Positions 27,717 to 35,672 of a DNA stretch of 64,000 nucleotides are shown here, piece after piece. Source of the DNA: Chryseobacterium sp. (GTDB lineage Bacteria; Bacteroidota; Bacteroidia; Flavobacteriales; Weeksellaceae); NCBI RefSeq assembly GCF_029240215.1, contig NZ_JARBTK010000001.1, positions 372,001 to 436,000 of the forward strand. Direction: 5' to 3'. The position numbers and the translations under genes were made by a program. Each line of letters begins with the position of its first letter. Within the stretch, counting starts at the first letter, position 1. The notes beneath the pieces are model-generated. The model had not been told where the DNA came from and ran no database searches. It saw nothing but the letters and a program-made list of their open reading frames with translations.

Positions 27717-28805
27717 TTATTTAATTTGAATTTTTGCTCCGTTATACAATTTTCCGTTGGCTGAAATGATGTATGGTTCTTTAGCATTTAAACCTGATAG
27801 CACTTCCACCTCATCTCCGAAAGATTTCCCGATTTTTATCCATCGTAAGACTGCTGTATTTTATGAACTTACCGTGTAAACTCCCGTTAATTGTCCATTT
27901 TCTACCAAAGCAGATTTTGGAACCGTTATGCTTTCCTCGAAATCCTGATTGGTTTTACCGGAATTTTTAAATGGAAACTGCACATTGACAAACATTCCGG
28001 GGAGCAATTCTTTTGATGCAGGAATATTGATTTTCACCATATATTGCCCACCAGTGTTGGTGGCCGATTTACTGATTTCGGAAACCTTTCCTGGAACCGT
28101 TTTGTTGATGGATTTGAGTGTTACCTGAACAGTCATTTCCGGATTAATCATAGTAATGTATTGCTCGGAAACCAAAACCTGCGCCTGCAAAGCTCCCGAA
28201 GATTCTATCGTAAGCAGAGGCATTCCCGGACTTGCCATATCGCCCTGTTCCGCAAATTTCGCAGTAATTGTTCCGGAAATCGGAGCGGTAATGTTGGTAT
28301 ATTTATATTGAGAATTGACTTCGTTTTTCATTTGCTGAGCGGCTTGCAAACCCGCCTGAGCCATTTCGAAACGGGCTCTCATATCGTCTAATTCTTTTTG
28401 AGATGCACTTTGATTTTTGTATAAATTCTGGAATCTTTCGTAATCTTTTTTAGCAATATTGAAACTAGCCTGAGCTTGCGAAATCTGTGCGTTGGCTTGT
28501 CCGCCTTTTGCCTGAATATCGGTGGAATTAATGCTTATCAATGCTTGCCCGGCAGATACGTTCTGTCCGACTTCTGCTCTCATCGAGGTGATGTAGCCCA
28601 TCATTCTGGTAGAAACATTCACGGAATTTCTGGCAACCAATTTTCCGGTGGCAGTTGCGGATGAACCTGTGGAATTGGTAGTTGATTGATTGACCGTAAC
28701 CGAAATGGGAGCATCTGTGTTTTGTTCGGTTTTTTTGTCGTCGGACGAGCAGCTGCTCAAAAGAACTGCTGACAGAATAAGACCGGAATAAATATATGTT
28801 TTCAT
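27717..28805 (-). pseudogene. RND adaptor with in-frame stop codon
   Basis: Periplasmic adaptor (HlyD/MexA type) starting with a lipoprotein signal (ATG 28805, MKTYIYSGLILSAVLLSSCSS). The frame stops at TAA 27861-27863 after GVYTVSS, yet continues in the same frame for 47 more codons with clear adaptor sequence: NTAVLRWIKIGKSFGDEVEV, LSGLNAKEPYIISANGKL, ending GAKIQIK stop at 27717. The stop most simply arose from CAA to TAA. Loss removes the C-terminal membrane-proximal domain. The preceding parts (lipoyl, hairpin, barrel) are intact, so a truncated product is possible. Confidence 0.85.
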
Positions 28806-28880
28806 AATGTTGATTTTATTTTTCTGTTTCAAACCTCATAGGTTTTTATTTTTTATTGTATTGAGCGAAACTTTAATCAT

Positions 28881-28983
28881 AGCCCCGATGGGAACGGCAT
28901 CCTTTTTTGCTTATCCTAAATTTTCTATTCTAAAAAAAAATCAAAAGCAAAAAAGATATAGTGGACAGCGGGATTAAGCTCCT
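28881..28983. repeat. Interspersed intergenic repeat
   Basis: AGCCCCGATGGGAACGGCAT at the left and AGATATAGTGGACAGCGGGA then TTAAGCTCC at the right, with a hairpin formed by CCTTTTTTGC and GCAAAAAAG. This is the pattern of a dispersed flavobacterial intergenic element. A shortened relative, AGCCCCGATTGTAGTGGAAA, is at about 62053-62075. Confidence 0.55.
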
Positions 28984-28990
28984 AAAAAAA

Positions 28991-30298
28991 TTAATTTTTC
29001 AAAAATTTATAATACTCTAAAGCGGTGTTGTATTCGAAAATGGCTTGGATGTGTTCTAATTCTTTCTGTGACATTTGCGTTTCGGACGTAAGCAGATCGG
29101 CAGATTTTTCCAGACCTTGGTCGTAGCGGTTTTTGCGGATTCGGTAGGCTTCTTTGCTCTGTTCCCAGGCAAGTTTGGTGAGGTTTACTTTGTTCCCGGC
29201 ATCCTGAACTTGTCGGGAAGTTTTGCTCAATTCCAGCTCGCTTTGTTTTTGGTATTGCTGGATTTCGGTTTCTGCTTTGGAGCGTTCGGCTTTGTATTTT
29301 TCCTGTTCGCTTTTGGCTTTCAAACCATCGAAAACGTTCCAAGAAAGCTGAATTCCGGCTAAATATCCGTTGGCATCGAACTGTGCGATTTTGTTGTCGT
29401 ACATCTCGAAACTTCCAAAGGCGTTGAGTTTTGGTAGAAATTTGGCTTTGGAAGATTTTATCATCAAACCGTAAGCTTCGAGAGATTTTTGGTAGGCTTG
29501 TAAATCTTTTCTATTAATATTCAAAGTGGGATTATTTTCTACCATATTTTCCTGATATTCTAATGATTCTGTGGGTTTTAGGACTTTGTTCTGGTAATTT
29601 TCATCCAACAAAAAATAGAGATAATCGGAAGCATTTTTGACATTTGATTTAGCGTACTGAATCTGATTGTCAATTTCTTTCAGACGTACATCCATATACA
29701 AAACTTCTGATTTCTGAATAATTCCGTTTTTGTAATAATTGTCGATGACTCTTTTATTTGCCAATGTTGTTGTTTTAGCGTTTTCTAACGTTTCAACCAT
29801 CTTGTACGCCACCTGTAACGTCATATATGCTTTTTTGAGTTCGAACTGAACGTATTCTTTGGTTCTTTCTGTTTTGATTTTCAGCACTTCTGATTTTACC
29901 TGTCCGGCTTTTTTCTGGTAAACCGCATCCATATTGATGATGGGCTGCTGAATTTCTAATTTGGTCGCAAACGTAGAAATACTTTTTGGCGAATTGAGAT
30001 TATCCGGATTGAAATCCGTCATCGTAATACGTTCCTGATTGAGTTTTGAACCAAATGCATACAGCGGATTGTTAGTATTGGAAAAAGTGTAAGACGCATT
30101 AATGTTTGGGAGATACATCGCTCTTGTTCCCAACAGTTCTGCATCGGCAAGTTCGGCTTCTTTTTGCGCCATTTTTACCTGAAGATTATTGTCCAAAATT
30201 TTCTGCTCTAGTTCGGTTTTGGAAATAGTTATGGTATCCTGTGAAAATATAGTTTGAAATGTGATTATCGATAAAATAAGCACCCAGACTTTTTGCAT
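28991..30298 (-). CDS. TolC-family outer membrane channel
   Basis: 435-residue OEP protein: signal peptide (ILSIITFQTIFSQ), coiled-coil alpha-barrel repeats such as VKMAQKEAELADAELLGTRA and the second-half LQAYQKSLEAYGLMIKSSKA, and a short tail. It is the first gene of the leftward operon TolC - adaptor - RND - 99-residue protein - DUF2892 - thioredoxin. Only 28% or so residues would be expected to match the TolC at 15283; the two are not recent duplicates by the visible motifs. The interval to the adaptor holds the interspersed repeat. Confidence 0.92.
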   Translation of the reverse strand: MQKVWVLILSIITFQTIFSQDTITISKTELEQKILDNNLQVKMAQKEAELADAELLGTRAMYLPNINASYTFSNTNNPLYAFGSKLNQERITMTDFNPDNLNSPKSISTFATKLEIQQPIINMDAVYQKKAGQVKSEVLKIKTERTKEYVQFELKKAYMTLQVAYKMVETLENAKTTTLANKRVIDNYYKNGIIQKSEVLYMDVRLKEIDNQIQYAKSNVKNASDYLYFLLDENYQNKVLKPTESLEYQENMVENNPTLNINRKDLQAYQKSLEAYGLMIKSSKAKFLPKLNAFGSFEMYDNKIAQFDANGYLAGIQLSWNVFDGLKAKSEQEKYKAERSKAETEIQQYQKQSELELSKTSRQVQDAGNKVNLTKLAWEQSKEAYRIRKNRYDQGLEKSADLLTSETQMSQKELEHIQAIFEYNTALEYYKFLKN

Positions 30299-30402
30299 AA
30301 TCTTTAATTTTTGACAAAATTAGACTGATGAAAACTGTTGCACAGTAACCTTTATCACATAAGAAGATAATTCAGAATAACATTTGCTTTTATTTTGGGG
30401 AC

Positions 30403-30428
30403 AAAAAAAAACCGCCAGTAAAGGCGGT
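30403..30428 (-). terminator. Rho-independent terminator
   Basis: On the minus strand ACCGCC-TTTACT-GGCGGT is followed by a run of T, 26 bp after the OsmC stop, a typical terminator for the leftward Crp - rhodanese - OsmC transcript. Confidence 0.8.
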
Positions 30429-30453
30429 AATAATTAAAAATATATGGAAACAT

Positions 30454-30888
30454 TTATGTTAATTTGATTTGAGGAATCATCGTGATTTTAGATTTCACAG
30501 AATTGGATATTAAGCAATTGGCTTCTGATTTCTGCAAAATTTTCTCAGCTTTTTCTCTGTCCGATTCGTCTTTGATGGTGACAACAGGTTCCAAAATCAC
30601 TTCGATCATCAGAAATTTGCCTTCAACCTGTTCTAATTTTCCTTTGGATTTGCACTCAAAATTTTCAAATTCTAATTTTGAGTTTTCTGCAATTGCGAGG
30701 AAAGTTGTCATCAAACAACTGCTAACGGCTGCGGTAAACAAATGTTCCGGCGACCAGATTCCTTCGATTCCTTTGGGAAATTGAGGAGGTGTTGCTATTT
30801 CTATGCTTTGAAGAAGTTCCGGCGATGACATTTCTCCCTTACGCTCATTTTTCCAGGAAATATTAACGTTATAATAATGTGCTTCCAT
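30454..30888 (-). CDS. OsmC-family peroxiredoxin-like protein
   Basis: 144-residue OsmC/Ohr superfamily protein expected to reduce organic hydroperoxides. The two key cysteines are visible in SSCLMTTFLAIAENS (with AAVSSCLM) and in the C-terminal EANCLISNSVKSKI. The PEHLFTAAVSSC motif is characteristic. It is co-directional with the rhodanese (4 bp gap) and Crp-family genes, forming a short stress operon. The distribution of hydroperoxide versus sulfide substrate is not readable. Confidence 0.9.
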   Translation of the reverse strand: MEAHYYNVNISWKNERKGEMSSPELLQSIEIATPPQFPKGIEGIWSPEHLFTAAVSSCLMTTFLAIAENSKLEFENFECKSKGKLEQVEGKFLMIEVILEPVVTIKDESDREKAEKILQKSEANCLISNSVKSKITMIPQIKLT

Positions 30889-30892
30889 CGGA

Positions 30893-31204
30893 TTATAATT
30901 TAGAGTTTAAACTACTCCATCCTCCACCATTGTGGACTTTTTTATAGCCATTATTCTGTAGAATATTTTTCGCAGAAGCACTTCTCATCCCCGATGCGCA
31001 ACAGGTAATAATGGTTTTATCTTTGTTTTTTAACTTTGAAAGATTATTTTGAAGTTCATTAACAGGAATGTTAATAGAATTTTTGATATGTCCGCCAGCA
31101 TATTCGCTTTTGCTTCTTACATCAAGGATAACAGCACCTTCATTTACAAGAGCCGCATAATCGGTTTTATCCATACCGAAAAGGTTTTTTATTGCATCTA
31201 ACAT
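30893..31204 (-). CDS. Single-domain rhodanese
   Basis: 103-residue rhodanese-like sulfurtransferase. It shows YAALVNEGAVILDVRSKSEY and the active loop with cysteine, ITCCASGMRSASAKNIL, where the second Cys before Ala is the persulfide-carrying residue; length is normal for single-domain enzymes. It would move sulfane sulfur between small thiols in the cytosol. The gene lies 66 bp downstream of the Crp-family regulator and immediately upstream of OsmC, and a persulfide dioxygenase fusion lies at 34175. Confidence 0.92.
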   Translation of the reverse strand: MLDAIKNLFGMDKTDYAALVNEGAVILDVRSKSEYAGGHIKNSINIPVNELQNNLSKLKNKDKTIITCCASGMRSASAKNILQNNGYKKVHNGGGWSSLNSKL

Positions 31205-31269
31205 TTTATTGGTTTTAAAATTTATAATGCAAATGTACGGATGAGATAAAAGTCAGTCAGTGATGTAAG

Positions 31270-31884
31270 TTACAATAGGGTAATTTTATTTCGGGAAAGT
31301 TTTATTTTACCTTCGATCTCTATCTGTTTCAGCACACGGCTTACTGCTTCTCTCGTAATACCTAGCTCGTCTGCAAGTTGTTGATGGGTAACGGAAAGTT
31401 CTCTAGATTTATACAGTTTTGATTTTTGATCTAATAAATATAAAATTCGAGCATCTGCTTTTTGGAAAGCAATTGAATTGACCATATTGACTAAATCCTC
31501 AAATCTTTTGTGATAAAGCTCAAAAACAAAAGTAGACCATTCCGGATATTTTGTGAGCCATTCTTTGGCTTTTGGAAGTGACAGCATCAGAATTTCAGCG
31601 TCCTCTTCTACCACCGCCTTAACTTTCGAAGTGCCTTGGGTAAGCCCTGAAAGTATTGATGAGATACAACTTTCCCCGGGCGTAAGATAATACAAAAGGA
31701 TTTCTCTCCCATCCTCTTCCGTTCTTACGACCTTCACACTGCCAGACATTACCAATGGAATGTAATTAACATAGGAGTTGATATCTAAAATAACCGTACC
31801 TGCAGGGAATATTTTTAAATCGCCACTGGCTGCAATTTCTTTCTTGAGTTCAGGATCTAATATTTCATAAATATTCATACTCAA
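31270..31884 (-). CDS. Crp/Fnr-family transcriptional regulator
   Basis: 204-residue regulator with a beta-barrel sensing domain (about 20-125, MSGSVKVVRTEEDGREILLYYLTPGESC) and an HTH_Crp domain (about 140-204, THQQLADELGITREAVSRVLK). The recognition helix ITREAVSRVL resembles that of FNR/CRP (E-S/A-V-SR). Only scattered Cys residues are present, so there is no N-terminal iron-sulfur cluster; a haem- or thiol-based sensor is possible. The rhodanese and OsmC genes follow, and FNR-type TTGAT-N4-ATCAA sites occur nearby at 33137 and 37108, candidate targets. Confidence 0.92.
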   Translation of the reverse strand: MSMNIYEILDPELKKEIAASGDLKIFPAGTVILDINSYVNYIPLVMSGSVKVVRTEEDGREILLYYLTPGESCISSILSGLTQGTSKVKAVVEEDAEILMLSLPKAKEWLTKYPEWSTFVFELYHKRFEDLVNMVNSIAFQKADARILYLLDQKSKLYKSRELSVTHQQLADELGITREAVSRVLKQIEIEGKIKLSRNKITLL

Positions 31885-31939
31885 ATATAACTATAATCAT
31901 GGAAAAGCGGAATGCATTCCTAAATAGTAGATTATTCTT

Positions 31940-32235
31940 TTTTTTAATAAACTACCCCGTGGCAGAGCCCCGAAATATTAGAAACAAAAGCTTAGCTTTA
32001 GCTTAAGGAAAACTTTTGAAAATTTCTTTAGCTGTGATACTTTTTACTTTCATACAAATTTTACTAATTGATAAGTTTGGAACAATTTGTATCAAAAAAT
32101 GAACATGGTTATCTTCATAACCAATTTCTAAAAATGAATTTCATAGCGATGAGACAATTCAATTATAGCGGATTGTTTCAATTTATATAACCTTTAAAAT
32201 CACATACATTTCGCTGAGCAGTTTCATCAAAAAAA
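31940..32235 (-). mobile_element. IS200/IS605-type transposase (TnpA) remnant
   Basis: The minus strand encodes LEIGYEDNHVHFLIQIVPN (HUH motif HVH), then SKICMKVKSITAKEIFKSFP and a stop at 32003-32005, the conserved middle of TnpA (Y1 transposase). Before it the frame shifts (SHRYEIHF in another frame), and the catalytic Tyr region beyond the stop is missing. The rest of the element is lost, but CCCCGTGGCAGAGCCCCG near 31958-31975 may be part of an old terminal hairpin. It is a decayed insertion between the Crp-family gene and the BON-domain gene. Confidence 0.75.
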
Positions 32236-32272
32236 AACTTAAAAGTACATTTAGTGCTTTTAAGTTTTTTTA
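32228..32272 (-). terminator. Hairpin terminator
   Basis: AAACTTAAAAG-tacatttagtg-CTTTTAAGTTT with T-runs on both sides, 11 bp after the BON-domain gene's stop. It should end the leftward BON transcript and could act in both directions. Confidence 0.75.
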
Positions 32273-32282
32273 CAAAAATGGA

Positions 32283-32945
32283 TTAGAAAGCATATTCATA
32301 GTCAACTTCTAATTCATTTTTCACATGCCAGATACCGGGTGTTTTCCAGGCTATTCGTCCAGCTTCTTCTTTTGCATAAAAAGAATTTACCAATCCTGTT
32401 AGAGTTACAGTTGTTCCTGAAACGGCAACATCAATATCGCTGTCATCAATCGCACTTCTTTTAAGAGCATCTTTTACCGCTTTCTGTTCTATTACGTCAT
32501 GAAGCTCGGATTTAATTTTAATATTATTAAAAACCCCCTTCACTCCTTTAAGATATTTGACCACTCTTTTAGCCGCTTCTTTCTGATGGTTCCATGGCAA
32601 TACTCCTTCTAAAGTAACCCACCCATCTTCTACCTTTACCGAAACTTTATCATCAGGAACGTCCCATGCAGCTTTCAAAGCATCCAATACTTCTTTTGCA
32701 ATTTCCGGATCTGTTTTTGTAAATGAATTGGGAAATTTCACCTCGATGTTTTCTACCAAAGCTTTTACACCGCTTACTCTTTTAGCAGCCTCTTCCGCCT
32801 CCGTTTTTTTCGCATAGCTGTCGACAATACCTGTTAAAGAAACGATACCATCTTTAGCAATGACTCCGATTTCTGCTGAGTTGAGCAGTGGTTCCCATTT
32901 AATGGCATCCTGAACGTCTTTCTGTAATTCTGAATTTGTTTTCAT
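32283..32945 (-). CDS. Triple BON-domain protein
   Basis: 220-residue protein made of three BON (OsmY/nodulation) domains, each about 65 residues and marked by the GxVxL..G pattern: KDGIVSLTGIVDSYAKKTEAE, VEDGWVTLEGVLPWNHQKEA and VSGTTVTLTGLVNSFYAKEEA. No signal peptide is evident, so it may be cytosolic. BON proteins bind lipid membranes and respond to osmotic or envelope stress in other bacteria. It is divergent from the lipoprotein gene at 33249; two FNR-type palindromes lie in between (33137-33172). Confidence 0.9.
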   Translation of the reverse strand: MKTNSELQKDVQDAIKWEPLLNSAEIGVIAKDGIVSLTGIVDSYAKKTEAEEAAKRVSGVKALVENIEVKFPNSFTKTDPEIAKEVLDALKAAWDVPDDKVSVKVEDGWVTLEGVLPWNHQKEAAKRVVKYLKGVKGVFNNIKIKSELHDVIEQKAVKDALKRSAIDDSDIDVAVSGTTVTLTGLVNSFYAKEEAGRIAWKTPGIWHVKNELEVDYEYAF

Positions 32946-33136
32946 TTTTTTTAATTTTAATTTTGAATATGGCTTGCTGCCTTTGTCTATCTGAGCGATT
33001 AGTTCATCAGATTTTCAACTTGCCCTTATTCCGATTATACAATTATTAATTTAGTCTTGCTTTATTTGCAATCAGGTTACGTAATCCTCTTGTTATTAAA
33101 GTGTTTCAAAGTTCCGCAAAGTTCTGGTCAAATAAA

Positions 33137-33172
33137 GTGATGCTCATCACGCTGTCATTTGATATTGATCAA
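33137..33172. promoter_or_regulatory. Tandem Crp/Fnr-type operators
   Basis: GTGAT-GCTC-ATCAC (33137-33150) and TTGAT-ATTG-ATCAA (33159-33172) have the exact 5-4-5 symmetry of the FNR/Crp consensus, the second being the textbook FNR box. Their centres are 22 bp apart (two helical turns). They lie between the BON gene and the lipoprotein gene. Confidence 0.75.
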
Positions 33173-33248
33173 CTTGCATTATTGGTGTAGGTGATCAAGG
33201 ATAAGAAAACATTAAATATTATTATATTAGATGAAAAATTAAGAACTC

Positions 33249-33533
33249 ATGAACAAAAAATTATTTTTACTGCTTCTCCTTTTATTAATGGGAAGCTGTG
33301 CTTCAACACATGATTTATCGAAGTGTATACAGTCCACTGATGCAGGATTTTTACACGGATTTTGGCAGGGCATTATCTCTCCTGTTTCTTTTGTATTAAG
33401 CTTGTTTGAAAAAGACATTACCGTTTATGAAGTTGCCAATAATGGCAATTGGTATAATTTAGGTTTTGTACTTGGATGTTATGTTACTTTTAAAGGCAGT
33501 AACGAGGGAGCCAAAAGAATATCTAAGAAATAA
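33249..33533 (+). CDS. Small lipoprotein
   Basis: 94-residue protein with a lipoprotein signal peptide (LLLLLLLMGSC, lipobox Cys17) and a mature part containing STDAGFLHGFWQGIISPVSFVLSLFEKDITVYE, with one hydrophobic stretch and a C-terminal GNWYNLGFVLGCYVTF segment. It resembles small conserved proteins of unknown function found next to stress genes in this phylum. Two FNR-type sites upstream suggest shared control with the BON protein gene. Confidence 0.75.
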   Translation: MNKKLFLLLLLLLMGSCASTHDLSKCIQSTDAGFLHGFWQGIISPVSFVLSLFEKDITVYEVANNGNWYNLGFVLGCYVTFKGSNEGAKRISKK

Positions 33534-33674
33534 TCTCTTCAGTCTAAATCAATAACGTCATTGCTGACGTATGGATCAAGATTGTCGACCACAAATTGAT
33601 TTGTTACATAAACCGAATCATTTAGAAACATAATATATATTGATAAAGACGTACTTTAAAATTTTGTGAGAATA

Positions 33675-34091
33675 ATGAAAAGTATATTTAGTATGAAGGA
33701 TGAAATTCCTACAGAGAATCAGCTGAAAGAAGTCCTAGGAGACACTTTTGATATATGGAAAAGCTTTGAGAAATTTACTCATGAACATGATTTCAACTCT
33801 AAATCAGGATGGCATTTTTCCGGAGCAAAATTCGGATGGAGTTTTCGAATCAAAGATAAAACAAGGGTTATCATATATCTTTTACCGCGAGAGAAATTCT
33901 TTAAGGCAGCATTTGTTTTTGGACAGAAAGCGACTGAAAAAATACTTGAAAGTAATATTTCAGACAAAATAAAAGCCGAGCTTTTAGCCGCAAAGGCTTA
34001 TACAGAAGGACGTGGAATCAGAATTGAAGTCAGAGACAGATCAAATTTGAAAGACATTGAAAAACTAATAAAAATAAAGATTGATCACTGA
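33675..34091 (+). CDS. DUF3788-like protein
   Basis: 138-residue cytosolic protein (MKSIFSMKDEIPTENQL...). The pattern SGWHFSGAKFGWSFRIKDKTRVIIYLLPREKFFKAAFVFGQKA matches DUF3788, a family of unknown function. I chose ATG 33675; GTG 33666 would add three residues. It stands alone, with a gap to the lipoprotein gene and a strong terminator after it. Confidence 0.75.
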   Translation: MKSIFSMKDEIPTENQLKEVLGDTFDIWKSFEKFTHEHDFNSKSGWHFSGAKFGWSFRIKDKTRVIIYLLPREKFFKAAFVFGQKATEKILESNISDKIKAELLAAKAYTEGRGIRIEVRDRSNLKDIEKLIKIKIDH

Positions 34092-34100
34092 TATCTTAAT

Positions 34101-34142
34101 AAAAAAGCAGTAATAGGTTTTCCGTCCGTTACTGCTTTTTTT
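34101..34142 (+). terminator. Rho-independent terminator
   Basis: AAAAAAGCAGTAA ... TTACTGCTTTTTTT, 10 bp after the DUF3788-like gene's stop; a classic stem with T-run on both strands, so it may also end the leftward transcript of the gene at 34175. Confidence 0.85.
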
Positions 34143-34174
34143 AAGTATTTTTAATTCCAATAACAAATCTATTT

Positions 34175-35566
34175 CTAGTTGGTTACAGAATTGTATTTCT
34201 CCAACCATTCCTTCATTCCCCCGTAATAAATTTTTACGTTCTCAAAACCATATTTCTTTAAGATAGAATAGGCGATAGAAGCACGGTCACCGCTCTGACA
34301 ATAGATGATCACCTGCTTTTCATGGGAAATCATGTCGAGATGATCTTCAAGAGTTCCAACAAAAAAGTTTTCTGCATTGGCGATATGTCTTGCTTCATAT
34401 TCAGTTTTGTTTCTTACATCGATCACCTGAACGTCTTCTCTGTTCAGATAGGTTTTAAATTCTTCAAGATCAATGCTGTCAACGGTCTGCAATTCCAATC
34501 CCAAATTTTCGGCACTAGAAATGTAGCCCATCATTTGATCCATCCCTATCCTCATCAGTTTACGGGTAAGGTCTTCCATTTGTCCCTCTTGGGCTAACAA
34601 AATAAAAGGTTCTGAATAGTTGACCATCCATCCCATCCAGGTCGAAAAAGAATTATTCCCCTGAATATTGAGGCTTTTCGGAATAAAACCTTTGGCAAAG
34701 TCTTCCTTACTTCTCGTATCAATCACCTGTACTCCATCATGGTATGCGCTGAGAAATTCTTCCTTTGAAAGTTTTTTCTGTATCGGAACTTCCATCAATA
34801 AAGGTCTGTCTACTTTATTCCACTTTTTCATCATTGCAAAATATTTCGGCGGTTCCGGCTGACCTTCTAACAGATACTCGATGAAACCTTCCTCATCATC
34901 TTCATACTGAAATGCCCAGTTTCTGATTTTCTCATAACCGACCGTAGAACTTGGGACAGCACCCAAAGATTTTCCGCAGGCCGAACCTGCTCCATGTCCC
35001 GGCCAGACCTGAATAAACTCAGGGAGCTTGACAAAGTCCTGCACCGAATGGTACATTTCTTTTGCTCCCTTTTCCTGAGTTCCGGTCAATCCCGCTACTT
35101 TTTCCAGTAAATCAGGTCTTCCTATGTCTCCCACGAAAACAAAGTCTCCGGTAAAAATCATCACCGGTACATCCGCTGCAGGATGATCGGTTAGTAAAAA
35201 ACTGATACTTTCAGGGGTATGTCCCGGGGTGTGAATTACTTTCAGTGTAAGGCGACCTACTTCAATTGTATCCCCATTGATTAAACCAATATGCTGAAAC
35301 TGATATTGCCAATCCGCTCCGCCTTCATCAGAAAGATACAGCTTCGCACCTGTTGCTTTTTCAAGCTCACGGGAACCTGAGAGAAAATCTGCGTGAATAT
35401 GCGTTTCCGTGATATGGGTAATTGTCAGATTATTTTCTTTGGCAAGCTGAAGATAGGTATCGATATCTCTTTTTGGATCGATAACTATTGCTTCTCCGAC
35501 TGTCTGACAGCCGATTAAATAACTCGCCTGCGCAAGGCTCTTATCATAAATATGTTGAAAAAACAT
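34175..35566 (-). CDS. Persulfide dioxygenase-rhodanese fusion
   Basis: 463 residues: an ETHE1-like metallo-beta-lactamase domain (about 1-240) with THIHADFLSG, HTPGHTPESISF, TGDFVFVGDIGRPDL and PGHGAGSACGKSLG, followed by two rhodanese domains. The first rhodanese (about 265-360) lacks the cysteine loop; the second (about 370-463) has IIYCQSGDRASIAY with the active Cys. The enzyme would oxidise glutathione or other low-molecular persulfide to sulfite and pass sulfur on. Iron is the expected metal of this domain. With the rhodanese at 30893 it forms a sulfide detoxification theme. Confidence 0.93.
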   Translation of the reverse strand: MFFQHIYDKSLAQASYLIGCQTVGEAIVIDPKRDIDTYLQLAKENNLTITHITETHIHADFLSGSRELEKATGAKLYLSDEGGADWQYQFQHIGLINGDTIEVGRLTLKVIHTPGHTPESISFLLTDHPAADVPVMIFTGDFVFVGDIGRPDLLEKVAGLTGTQEKGAKEMYHSVQDFVKLPEFIQVWPGHGAGSACGKSLGAVPSSTVGYEKIRNWAFQYEDDEEGFIEYLLEGQPEPPKYFAMMKKWNKVDRPLLMEVPIQKKLSKEEFLSAYHDGVQVIDTRSKEDFAKGFIPKSLNIQGNNSFSTWMGWMVNYSEPFILLAQEGQMEDLTRKLMRIGMDQMMGYISSAENLGLELQTVDSIDLEEFKTYLNREDVQVIDVRNKTEYEARHIANAENFFVGTLEDHLDMISHEKQVIIYCQSGDRASIAYSILKKYGFENVKIYYGGMKEWLEKYNSVTN

Positions 35567-35672
35567 AAATTATTTTTTTAATGTTGAACTTTAAATTAGA
35601 GGACTGGTTTTTAAGTATATCCATGCCCTATTGTTATCATCAATAAGATTTTAATATTGCTGCAAACGAACG

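Noticed and set aside
35600..35660. FNR-like site upstream of the persulfide dioxygenase (TTGTTATCATCAAT)
   Set aside because: The spacing is one base short of 5-4-5 and only one half-site is good.
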